This document shows positions 26,190 through 33,290 of a stretch of DNA of 64,000 nucleotides, piece after piece. The notes below the pieces were generated by a model. It saw only the letters and a list, made by a program, of their open reading frames with translations. It made no database searches and was not told where the DNA came from. The position numbers were made by a program, and so were the translations under genes. Source of the DNA: CAZEBW01 sp964510205 (GTDB taxonomy: Bacteria > Chloroflexota > Anaerolineae > VGOG01); NCBI GenBank assembly GCA_964510205.1, contig CAZEBW010000009.1, positions 1 to 64,000 on the forward strand, read 5' to 3'. Position 1 is the first letter of the stretch. The number at the start of each line of letters is the position of its first letter.

Positions 26190-27467
26190 TCAAATCAGGT
26201 AATGCCGGAAGGCCTTCAGGAAGCGAGCTGGTAAGCGGCCTTCCAGGGTCGTCCCTTCAAAATCGTACTCCTCCCGCTCAACTAACCCCCACTTATGGAA
26301 AAGTGAGACCAACTCGCCCTCCTGGTATGGGATACAGGCCCTGATGTGCACCAGACCCTCGTTAAGGACCGCTTCAATGCGATTCAGCAGCGCCTCCAGT
26401 CCCACGCCGTTTCTGGCCGAAACGGCTAAGCTATTGGGAAATTCCTGAACGATGTGTTGAACCTGATCCGATCCATTCAGCCGATCAACCTTGTTGAGAG
26501 CCACCACAATGGGGATGCCCGTAGCGCCCAAGTCGTTCAGCGTGTCTTCCACTACCCTACTCTGCAATAATGCGTTAGGATGCGTTATGTCAACTACGTG
26601 TAGAAGAAGATCAGCATCGTTGATCTCCTCCAAGGTCGCTCGGAAGGCAGCCACTAGATGCGTGGGGAGCTTCTGGATAAAGCCCACAGTGTCCGTGAAA
26701 AGCGCGGTCTGTCCCTGCGGCAGCGGCACTCGCCTTGTGGTTGGATCCAAAGTGGCAAAGAGCTTGTCTTCTACCAATACCTCAGCACCGGAAATCGCAT
26801 TGAGCAAGGTTGATTTGCCTGCGTTGGTATAGCCTACGATCGCTACCACGGGAGTGGCGACCCGGCGACGCCGTCGGCGATAGAGACGGCGGTGGGTGCG
26901 CACTTGCTCTAACTCTTGCTTGAGCTGCACAATGCGCTCCCTGATGCGGCGGCGATCCACCTCGAGCTGTCGCTCGCCTGGTCCCCGCAGGCCCACGCCT
27001 CCCACCCCACCTCCTGCTGCCCCGCCCCCAACCTGGCGAGCCAAGTGTGTCCACATGCCGGTCAGCCGAGGCAGGCGATACTCATACTGAGCCAGCTCTA
27101 CCTGCAATTGGCCCTCTTTGGTGTGTGCGTGCTGGGCAAAGATATCGAGGATGAGGGAAGTGCGATCCAGCACCTTCACCTCCCAAGCCTCTTCGAGTTC
27201 ACGCTGTTGACGCGGCGAAAGCTCCTCATCGAGAACGATCAGGTCGCAATCCAACTCCTCTTTGAGGAATGCGATCTCCTCTACTTTGCCCTTGCCAATG
27301 TAGGTAGCCGGGGTGATGGAGTTCAATCTCTGAAAAACCTGGTGAACGACCTCCAAGCCAGCCGTGCGGGCCAATTGAGCTAGTTCTGCCAGCGAGTCCG
27401 CAACTGTCCAACCGCCACGCTCGCTCTTTAGCTTTACTCCCACGAGCAAGGCCCGCTCAGAGGCCAT
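26190..27467 (-). CDS. hflX: Ribosome-associated GTPase HflX
   Basis: A 425-residue GTPase that splits stalled ribosomes. The N-terminal HflX domain has TYIGKGKVEEIAF and LSPRQQRELEE. A Gly-rich linker (VGGGAAGGGVGGVGLRGPGE) and a coiled helix follow, then the G domain: G1 GYTNAGKST, G3 DTVGFIQKLP, G4 NKVD. ATG 27467 lacks a ribosome-binding site. A strong GGGAGGA-like site (27503-27512) lies about 40 nt upstream without ATG, GTG or TTG at normal spacing, so the start is uncertain. Placement near ssrA-smpB groups ribosome-rescue functions. Confidence 0.94.
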   Translation of the reverse strand: MASERALLVGVKLKSERGGWTVADSLAELAQLARTAGLEVVHQVFQRLNSITPATYIGKGKVEEIAFLKEELDCDLIVLDEELSPRQQRELEEAWEVKVLDRTSLILDIFAQHAHTKEGQLQVELAQYEYRLPRLTGMWTHLARQVGGGAAGGGVGGVGLRGPGERQLEVDRRRIRERIVQLKQELEQVRTHRRLYRRRRRRVATPVVAIVGYTNAGKSTLLNAISGAEVLVEDKLFATLDPTTRRVPLPQGQTALFTDTVGFIQKLPTHLVAAFRATLEEINDADLLLHVVDITHPNALLQSRVVEDTLNDLGATGIPIVVALNKVDRLNGSDQVQHIVQEFPNSLAVSARNGVGLEALLNRIEAVLNEGLVHIRACIPYQEGELVSLFHKWGLVEREEYDFEGTTLEGRLPARFLKAFRHYLI

Positions 27468-27615
27468 GCCGATGGAAACTACTGTTTCTTTCGCGATAAC
27501 TATTCCTCCCTCTCCAGCAACGACTTAACCATCGAGACTGTAACCTCGTCCAAGCCATCTACGATTAGGTCCGGCCGAAGCCTCAATCCCAACCCTCTTC
27601 CCACCCACTGCCCTC

Positions 27616-27693
27616 ATTCATTTCGCATAGTTTAGTCTCATTATCAGAAACAAAGATAGGTCTGGACTTGGTGTGATTTTTGACTACGCGAAG
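27616..27693. repeat. MITE-like element, copy B
   Basis: It begins ATTCATTTCGCATAG and ends GACTACGCGAAG, the same termini as copy A (23531-23610) read in reverse, and of nearly equal length (78 against 80 bp). The middle is not conserved. Confidence 0.7.
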
Positions 27694-27780
27694 AACGCGG
27701 CCTCCGCTTTCCCCGCCTCCCTGTCTAATACTACCACGAACTCCCACAAAGGTCAAGATATGGACTTACAACACCTCGCC

Positions 27781-27809
27781 TTGTGAAAAATCTACAGTAG
27801 TGGTATAAT
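27781..27809 (+). promoter_or_regulatory. Promoter of the S1-domain gene
   Basis: TTGTGA (27781-27786), 17 bp and TATAAT (27804-27809), 34 bp before the start codon. Confidence 0.82.
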
Positions 27810-27843
27810 GTATCTGGCTATCTAATCTAAAGGAGGCAAAAGA

Positions 27844-28545
27844 GTGACGGAAGTACAACATCCCAACAGTATCAAAGATCTGAAACCACGCATGAAGCTG
27901 AGAGGCAAAATAACCAAGGTAGGACTCTCTGGCGCGTTCGTGGACATCGGCCTAGACCAAGAAGGCTGGCTGCACATCTCCCAATTGAGCGAAGAGCCAG
28001 TCAATCGGGTCACAGAGGTTGTAGAGCCAGGCGATGAAGCACCGCTCTGGGTCAAGAAGGTAGATCGCAGCAGAGAACGCATCAGTCTCACTATGGTCGA
28101 ACCACCTGAGAGAGCCTTCGGCGACCTACGCCCGGGCCTGATCATCAAGGGGAAGGTGACGCGCCTGGCTCCCTTCGGCGCCTTCGTAGACATTGGCGTC
28201 GGCCGCGATGGACTGGTGCACATTAGTGAGCTGGCCCCAGGCTACGTAGAGAATCCCTCCGAGATCGTGTCCGTGGGCGAAGAAGTGGAGGTCAAGGTAC
28301 TGAGCGTCGATCGCGACAGGCGCGAGATTGAACTGGGAATGAAAGAGATCCCCATGAGCATCACCGAAGAAGACGACGAACCTCTTCCCACGACCATGGA
28401 ACTGGCGATCAAGGAAGCCCTTGACCAACAAGAGGAACACAAAGGGGACACGAGCAGCGCAAAGACAAAGAGAGGCCAGAAGAAAGCCCCCCTGAGTGAA
28501 CAGCACGACATCATTGCCAGAACGATACGCAGTCACACCGAGTAG
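27844..28545 (+). CDS. Two-domain S1 RNA-binding protein
   Basis: A 233-residue protein starting GTG, with AAAGGAGG 7 nt upstream. It carries two S1 (OB-fold) domains, each with the GAFVDIG signature: residues about 12-80 (GKITKVGLSGAFVDIGLDQEGWLHISQL) are cut short here, and about 92-165 (FGAFVDIGVGRDGLVHISEL). An acidic then basic tail follows. It resembles a shortened ribosomal protein S1 and may help mRNA binding or act as a general RNA chaperone. It is monocistronic, with its own promoter. Confidence 0.9.
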   Translation: MTEVQHPNSIKDLKPRMKLRGKITKVGLSGAFVDIGLDQEGWLHISQLSEEPVNRVTEVVEPGDEAPLWVKKVDRSRERISLTMVEPPERAFGDLRPGLIIKGKVTRLAPFGAFVDIGVGRDGLVHISELAPGYVENPSEIVSVGEEVEVKVLSVDRDRREIELGMKEIPMSITEEDDEPLPTTMELAIKEALDQQEEHKGDTSSAKTKRGQKKAPLSEQHDIIARTIRSHTE

Positions 28546-28615
28546 TTCCAGCTCATTTCCCCACCCATCCACCAGTCCCTCTCAGCGGCCCTTTGGGGTT
28601 TCACAGGATCACGGG

Positions 28616-28647
28616 GTCGGAGTCCCCGACGATTTGGGGACTCCGAC
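28616..28647. terminator. Perfect 12-bp hairpin after the S1 gene
   Basis: GTCGGAGTCCCC (28616-28627) pairs with GGGGACTCCGAC (28636-28647). It lies between convergent genes. A T-run is lacking, so it may be a repeat rather than a strong terminator; GGACTCCG also recurs at 56500-56520. Confidence 0.5.
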
Positions 28648-28655
28648 TTGCTCTG

Positions 28656-28847
28656 CTAAAGATCCTCGTCCCACCCATCCTCATCGAAAAGGTCTTCGTC
28701 ATCCCAGTCCTCATCCTCCTCACCGAGATCCCCCTCCTCCATCAGGGTTAAACAACCCAACTCAGGGTCCAGCTCGATTTCCTCAGAACTGCACAAGCCC
28801 TCACGCCAGAAAACACACGCATCCCACTGGCACCATATCCGTGTCAT
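28656..28847 (-). CDS. Small acidic four-cysteine protein
   Basis: A 63-residue protein. The N-terminal half has spaced cysteines (TRIWCQWDACVFWREGLC, then GCLTL), and the C-terminal half is almost all Asp and Glu (GEEDEDWDDEDLFDEDG). Four Cys suggest a small metal site. ATG 28847 has a G-rich Shine-Dalgarno stretch upstream and lies 15 nt after mobB, so it is probably the last gene of the moeA-mobB operon. I do not recognise the family. Confidence 0.6.
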   Translation of the reverse strand: MTRIWCQWDACVFWREGLCSSEEIELDPELGCLTLMEEGDLGEEDEDWDDEDLFDEDGWDEDL

Positions 28848-28862
28848 ATCTCACCCCCCTGG

Positions 28863-29360
28863 TCAGCTGAGAAACCCCTGCTCCAATAGCAGATCAGCGA
28901 TCCCTGCTGCATCATCCAGGCCGAACTGACGAACGCCCAGATCAAAGGGCTGATCAGAAACAATGGCTACTAGCTCGTCTGGCTTGCACAGAAGCTCCCC
29001 TCCCCTAGCGCGCCGCGAGACCTCGATTTTAGGCGCATCGCCCCGCTTATACCCCTCAGTAAGAATTATGTCAATATCAGTGAGAAGGAGGGCGATTTCG
29101 CTCAAGCTCATCTCCCCTTCGAGGCGCTTGATCAGCGCCAACTTGCAGGGCGAGGCAATGACCACGCTGTCACTCCCCGCCTGGGCAAGCCGCCAACTAT
29201 CCTTGCCCGGACGATCTATCTCAAAGCCATGCACGTCGTGCTTGATCGTGGCCACGCGATGGCCTCGCCGCTTCAGCTCGACGATCAACTTCTCCAAGAA
29301 GGTCGTCTTGCCAACCCCAGACTTGCCCACCACAGAGACGATTGGAATCACGGACAACAC
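28863..29360 (-). CDS. mobB: Molybdopterin-guanine dinucleotide biosynthesis protein B
   Basis: A 165-residue P-loop GTPase that assists attachment of GMP to molybdopterin. Walker A is GKSGVGKTT near the N-terminus. ATIKHDVHGFEIDRPGKDS and ILTEGYKRGDAPKIEV are family hallmarks. The GTG start 29360 is 1 nt after the moeA stop; the third codon down (GTG ATT) is an alternative. With moeA it supplies molybdenum or tungsten cofactor, although no molybdoenzyme is in this window. Confidence 0.93.
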   Translation of the reverse strand: MLSVIPIVSVVGKSGVGKTTFLEKLIVELKRRGHRVATIKHDVHGFEIDRPGKDSWRLAQAGSDSVVIASPCKLALIKRLEGEMSLSEIALLLTDIDIILTEGYKRGDAPKIEVSRRARGGELLCKPDELVAIVSDQPFDLGVRQFGLDDAAGIADLLLEQGFLS

Positions 29361-29361
29361 C

Positions 29362-30606
29362 TCACATGACGCTTTCTGGCCAATCCAGCATCTGCACGGT
29401 GACCCGCTCCCCTGCCTTCATCTGCCGGATGCCCTCGGGGATGATGGCCAAGCCGTTGGCTTTCACCATAGAAGTGAGGACACCAGAGCCCCGCGGGCCA
29501 GCGACCGAGGCGTAGTACTGGCCCTCGCGCTTGCTGACCACCGCCCGCTTGAAATTGCACCATCTGCTGCTCCTGACATCTTCCTCCAAAATGGCCTCCA
29601 CCGTCGGCTTGCGCAACCGCGTTTTGCCCAGCATCTTGAGGATGGCCGGTCGGGCGAACTGCTCAAACGAGACCATAGCCGACACGGGGTTGCCTGGCAA
29701 GCCCAATACGGGCACACCCTGGATCACGCCGAAGGCCAGTGGCTTGCCCGGCTTCATGCGAACCTGCCAGAAGTGCATCTCCCCCTCAGCGGCCAGCACA
29801 TCCTTGACCACATCGCAGTCGCCCACCGACACCCCAGCCGAGGTGAGAAAGAGGTCAACATGGCGAGCCAACCCCTCCCGAATCTTGGCCGTCAACTCAT
29901 CCACGTCATCGCGCGCGATCCCCAAGCGCACAGGGACGCCGCCATAGCGCTCCACGAGGGCGGCGTTGGAGTACTCGTTGGAGCTGCGGATTTTGCCTGG
30001 AGCCAGCGGCTGGTCAATGGCCACCAGCTCATCGCCGGTGGCCAGAATCGCCACGCGCGGCCGGCGGATCACCCGAACCCTGGCCCTCCCCAGCGAGGCC
30101 AGCACGCCGATCTCTTGAGCGCGCAGAACGGCGCCTTCAGGCAGCACCAACTCCCCTTCCCTGATGTCCTCGCCCGCCGCTCGAACGTTCTCTCTTATGA
30201 CAACTTGGTTGAAAACCTCAATGCGATCACCCGCTCCCCCACACCACGCCAATCCTTCACTGGTCTCCTCGAAGCGCACCACGGCGTCAGCGCCGGCGGG
30301 AAGCGGCGCCCCGGTCATGATGCGGATGGCCGTCCCTGGCTCCACGACCACGTCTGTGGTGTAGCCCGCCGCGAGATTGGCGAGCACTCGCAGGATGACA
30401 GGAGCTTCGGGAGTAGCCCCAACCGTGTCCGCCGCCCGCACGGCGTATCCATCCATGGCCGAGTTATCGAAAGGCGGAATGTCTATATCGGAGCAAACGT
30501 CCTCCGCTAGAACCCGATCCAGTGTATCAAGGATATCCACTTCCTCTGGCTCCAGCGGCTCGAAGTGCTTCAGAACGCGATTCAGCGCCTCATCCACGCT
30601 GATCAT
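29362..30606 (-). CDS. moeA: Molybdopterin molybdenumtransferase
   Basis: A 414-residue MoeA that inserts molybdate into adenylated molybdopterin. Signatures: PPFDNSAMDGYAVRAADT near the N-terminus, GAPLPAGADAVVRFEET, and the MoCF-binding region (ATGDELV, SAGVSVGDCDVVKDVL, GLPGNPVSAMVSFE). ATG 30606 is chosen because GGAGGG lies 5 nt upstream; an ATG four codons earlier overlaps that site. It is the first gene of moeA-mobB-small acidic protein. Confidence 0.95.
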   Translation of the reverse strand: MISVDEALNRVLKHFEPLEPEEVDILDTLDRVLAEDVCSDIDIPPFDNSAMDGYAVRAADTVGATPEAPVILRVLANLAAGYTTDVVVEPGTAIRIMTGAPLPAGADAVVRFEETSEGLAWCGGAGDRIEVFNQVVIRENVRAAGEDIREGELVLPEGAVLRAQEIGVLASLGRARVRVIRRPRVAILATGDELVAIDQPLAPGKIRSSNEYSNAALVERYGGVPVRLGIARDDVDELTAKIREGLARHVDLFLTSAGVSVGDCDVVKDVLAAEGEMHFWQVRMKPGKPLAFGVIQGVPVLGLPGNPVSAMVSFEQFARPAILKMLGKTRLRKPTVEAILEEDVRSSRWCNFKRAVVSKREGQYYASVAGPRGSGVLTSMVKANGLAIIPEGIRQMKAGERVTVQMLDWPESVM

Positions 30607-30646
30607 CTTGCCCTCCATCCACTGTCTACAAAATCAAACCGCACAT

Positions 30647-30674
30647 AGTATACCACAAGTCTGCGCAAGGTCAA
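30647..30674 (-). promoter_or_regulatory. moeA promoter
   Basis: Minus strand TTGACC (30674-30669), 16 bp and TATACT (30652-30647), 41 bp before moeA. Confidence 0.75.
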
Positions 30675-30701
30675 AAGGTGTACGTAACGGACCAACACAC
30701 A

Positions 30702-30732
30702 AGCACCGCCCCAGATCAGCCGAGGCGGTGCT
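30702..30732 (-). terminator. Hairpin after the hydantoinase-associated gene
   Basis: AGCACCGCC (30702-30710) pairs with GGCGGTGCT (30724-30732). On the minus strand TTGTGTGTTGG follows. It separates the catabolic region from the moeA transcript. Confidence 0.6.
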
Positions 30733-30760
30733 CTTCACTCAGTCATCCCAGCGGTCCAGG

Positions 30761-31369
30761 TTACTCCGACTCGGCGATTGCATCGTACCACAGATTCTGC
30801 ACATCGGCCCCCACGGGCGGCGCTTCGGCTAGAGGCCCCGCCTCTGGCTGGCCGACGGGGGTGACGCCGTTGATCTCCAACGAGAAACCAGCCGGCACGG
30901 CGAAAGCGCCCACCTCGATCACGCGCTCGCTCTTGGAAGTAGAAACGGCGACCTCCCGCACGTAGGCCTTCGGTGGACCGAAGCCTCGAAGGGAGAGGGT
31001 GAGGATTGTGCCATCCACGGCTCGCATGGATTCGACGATGCCGGTTGGGAAGTCGTCCTGGCTCTCGAAGGTGGCTTTCACGATAGGAGCCGGTGGGGTT
31101 TGGTCGGGAAGGCCGGCAAAGACGGTGTAGCTAAACACATCGTCTCGCAGATGTTCCGCCATGTCCAGATTGTCGCTAAACACAGCGAAGACGTCATCGG
31201 TTCCATTGCCCTGCAGGTCGCTGCGGGCGAAGAGCACGGTGCCGCCGCCCTGAGCGGTGTAGCGAACCTTGACAAACCAGGCCAAGGTGGTAACCTCGCC
31301 ATCTGTGGTCAGCACGATCCACCGCATCGGGCCAGCCATGACCAGCTTCTTGTACTCGATGGTTGTCAT
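30761..31369 (-). CDS. Hydantoinase-associated protein of unknown function
   Basis: A 202-residue soluble protein starting ATG 31369 (MTTIEYKKLVMAGPMRW), with AGGAGGG upstream. The frame runs further up only through a GTCATTGCGAG palindrome, which I exclude. It is rich in beta-type sequence (IVLTTDGEVTTLAWFVKV, ILTLSLRGFG) with no signal peptide. It follows hyuB on the same strand, so it may be an accessory subunit of the ATP-dependent hydantoinase. I do not recognise the family. Confidence 0.65.
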   Translation of the reverse strand: MTTIEYKKLVMAGPMRWIVLTTDGEVTTLAWFVKVRYTAQGGGTVLFARSDLQGNGTDDVFAVFSDNLDMAEHLRDDVFSYTVFAGLPDQTPPAPIVKATFESQDDFPTGIVESMRAVDGTILTLSLRGFGPPKAYVREVAVSTSKSERVIEVGAFAVPAGFSLEINGVTPVGQPEAGPLAEAPPVGADVQNLWYDAIAESE

Positions 31370-31387
31370 ATCCCTCCTGAATACCGG

Positions 31388-31466
31388 CCATTGCGAGGAG
31401 CGGAGCGACGAAGCAATCCCCAATTCGCGAGATGGGGATTGCTTCGCAAAAAACGCTCGCAATGAC
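31388..31466. repeat. GTCATTGCGAG-family palindrome
   Basis: It runs from CATTGCGAGGAGCGG through AAGCAATCCCC and GGGGATTGCTTCG to CGCTCGCAATGAC. It lies between hyuB and the downstream gene. Confidence 0.85.
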
Positions 31467-31477
31467 ACATCTCCTCT

Positions 31478-33190
31478 CTATTCGCCTGCGCTACGCTCAT
31501 CCAACCCGTAGTACTTGTTGGCCTGCTCCAAGGCGATGTAGCCGTTCTTCAGGTCCTGTTTCACCAGCTCCAGCGGACGCTCCATGGGGTCGCCCCAGCC
31601 CGCGCCGGTGCCGGTCATGACCTGGATGACGTCGCCGGTGTTCAAGGTCAAGCCGCTCACCACCGCGTGGCGCTCCGTCTCACCGTTGGCTCGCCGGATC
31701 AACACGTGGTTGGGGGAGCCGGGCTGGCCGCCTTTCAGTGGCCACGGTGGGACCTTGTCGCGAGTATAAGCCACCGTCAGCCAGGCGTTGTCGGATTTGA
31801 TGCGGTAGTCAATCCGCACGCCCTTGCCGCCCCGATGGAAGCCGGCGCCGCCATCCTCGTCGTGGAAGCTGAGGTAGTCCACGGTCACGCCATAGCGGGC
31901 CTCAGCGACCTCGGCCGGACAGTTGTAGGTTTCGCCGTGCAGCGCGGAGAACTGGCCCGGGTTGCCGTCGGAGGTCGGCGACCCGCCCCAGCCGCCCAGC
32001 TCGGGCTCGATCACGGCGTAAGAGCGACCGGTATCGGGATGGACACCGCCAAAGAGCGTGCCGCATACGGAAGCGAATCCCCCCGCCGGCAACCGGTCTG
32101 GCATGTGCGGGGCCAAGCAGCGCCAGATCAGATCGTGCACCCGGATGGTGATCTCATAGTAGATGCCCTGGGCCGCCGGATAGATCGGGTCGAACACGCT
32201 GCCGTGGCGCGTCAGGACTTTCAAAGGGCGGAAAGTGCCGCCGTTGCTCAGTCTCTCCGGCGAGACGATGCCCTTGAAAGCGATCTGGCAGGCCACCGTC
32301 GCTTCGTCGCGGCTCATGTTGAAAGGGCCTGGGTCCTGATCGGGATTGTCCCGCAAATCAACGATGAACTCGTCGTCCGTGATCTCGACGGTGACTTTGT
32401 AATCTGGGCCGTTGTCCTGCGGTTCGGACAGGGAATACTTGCCCTTCGGCAGTTCCCTCAGCGCGGCCAGGGTGACCTGCTCGCCATAGTCCAGGTACTC
32501 TTTAACCGCGTGCAGGAAAACGTCCTTCCCATATTTGTTCACGATCTCCAGGACACGGCGTTCGCCGACCCGCACCGAAGCCACACCCGCCCACAGGTCG
32601 CCGATCAGAAAATCGGGCATGCGGCAGTTCGAGGTAAGGATGTCAAACACGGAGCGAATGGGCTGGCCTCGGGAAAAGAGCTTGATGCCAGACAGGATGA
32701 AGCCCTCCTGAAAGATCTCGGTGGCGTCGGTGGACATGCTGCCAGGCACCATGCCGCCCACGTCGTTCCAGTGGGCGATGTTGGCCGTCCAAGCCACGAT
32801 CTCGCCATCCGCGAAGACGGGCATGGTCAGGATGACGTCGTTCAGGTGCGTCACGCCGCCGTTGTATGGATCATTGGTGATGAAAATGTCGCCCGGCTCA
32901 ATGCGCCGCCCTGAGGCCGCTTCGCTTACAGTCGAAGGGTCGCCCGGCTGGTCGAACTTTTCAATCACTCGCTTGACAGTCTTGTCCAGCACGCCGACAA
33001 AGGCCGGAATGCCGGCCCCGGAGCCGGCCAGCTCGCCGTTCTTGTCGGTGATGCCCGTGCCCATGTCGAGCACTTCGTAGATGATGGCGCTCATGGCCGT
33101 GCGGCGCAGAGCGGCGAACATCTCGTCAGCAGCCGCCTGGAGCGAGCTCTGGATGATTTCCAGCGTAATCGGATCATACTTGTTGTTCAT
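31478..33190 (-). CDS. hyuB: Hydantoinase B / oxoprolinase family subunit
   Basis: A 570-residue HyuB-type subunit that, with HyuA, hydrolyses cyclic amides (hydantoins, N-methylhydantoin or 5-oxoproline) using ATP. Signatures: DPITLEIIQSSLQAAADEMF at the N-terminus, FITNDPYNGGVTHLNDV, and GGAGFHRGGKGVRIDYRI near the C-terminus. ATG 33190 has GGAGGA upstream. The stretch DPSTVSEAASGRR before PGDIFITNDPY looks longer than usual; its DNA has CTTCG/CGAAG inverted ends, so it may be another small insertion. Confidence 0.93.
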   Translation of the reverse strand: MNNKYDPITLEIIQSSLQAAADEMFAALRRTAMSAIIYEVLDMGTGITDKNGELAGSGAGIPAFVGVLDKTVKRVIEKFDQPGDPSTVSEAASGRRIEPGDIFITNDPYNGGVTHLNDVILTMPVFADGEIVAWTANIAHWNDVGGMVPGSMSTDATEIFQEGFILSGIKLFSRGQPIRSVFDILTSNCRMPDFLIGDLWAGVASVRVGERRVLEIVNKYGKDVFLHAVKEYLDYGEQVTLAALRELPKGKYSLSEPQDNGPDYKVTVEITDDEFIVDLRDNPDQDPGPFNMSRDEATVACQIAFKGIVSPERLSNGGTFRPLKVLTRHGSVFDPIYPAAQGIYYEITIRVHDLIWRCLAPHMPDRLPAGGFASVCGTLFGGVHPDTGRSYAVIEPELGGWGGSPTSDGNPGQFSALHGETYNCPAEVAEARYGVTVDYLSFHDEDGGAGFHRGGKGVRIDYRIKSDNAWLTVAYTRDKVPPWPLKGGQPGSPNHVLIRRANGETERHAVVSGLTLNTGDVIQVMTGTGAGWGDPMERPLELVKQDLKNGYIALEQANKYYGLDERSAGE

Positions 33191-33212
33191 GGATTATCCT
33201 CCTCGATGTCCA

Positions 33213-33290
33213 GGGATCAGGTAATCAGGAAATCAGGGAATCAGGTCACTGATTTCCTGATTACTGATTCCCTGATCACTGACTACTGAT
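33213..33290. repeat. ATCAGG octamer array with inverted second half
   Basis: About four degenerate units of nnRATCAG are followed by about six units of TGATnnC-type complement. CAGGTAATCAGGAAATCAG pairs almost fully with the later half. The array supplies the stop codon and last residues of hyuA. Confidence 0.8.

Noticed and set aside
31667..32914. 415-codon open frame opposite hyuB
   Set aside because: Shadow of hyuB for the same reasons.
33213..33290. Possible CRISPR array
   Set aside because: Units are 7-8 bp, degenerate, with no spacers and an inverted second half; no cas genes are present. The same holds for 42930 and 62855.
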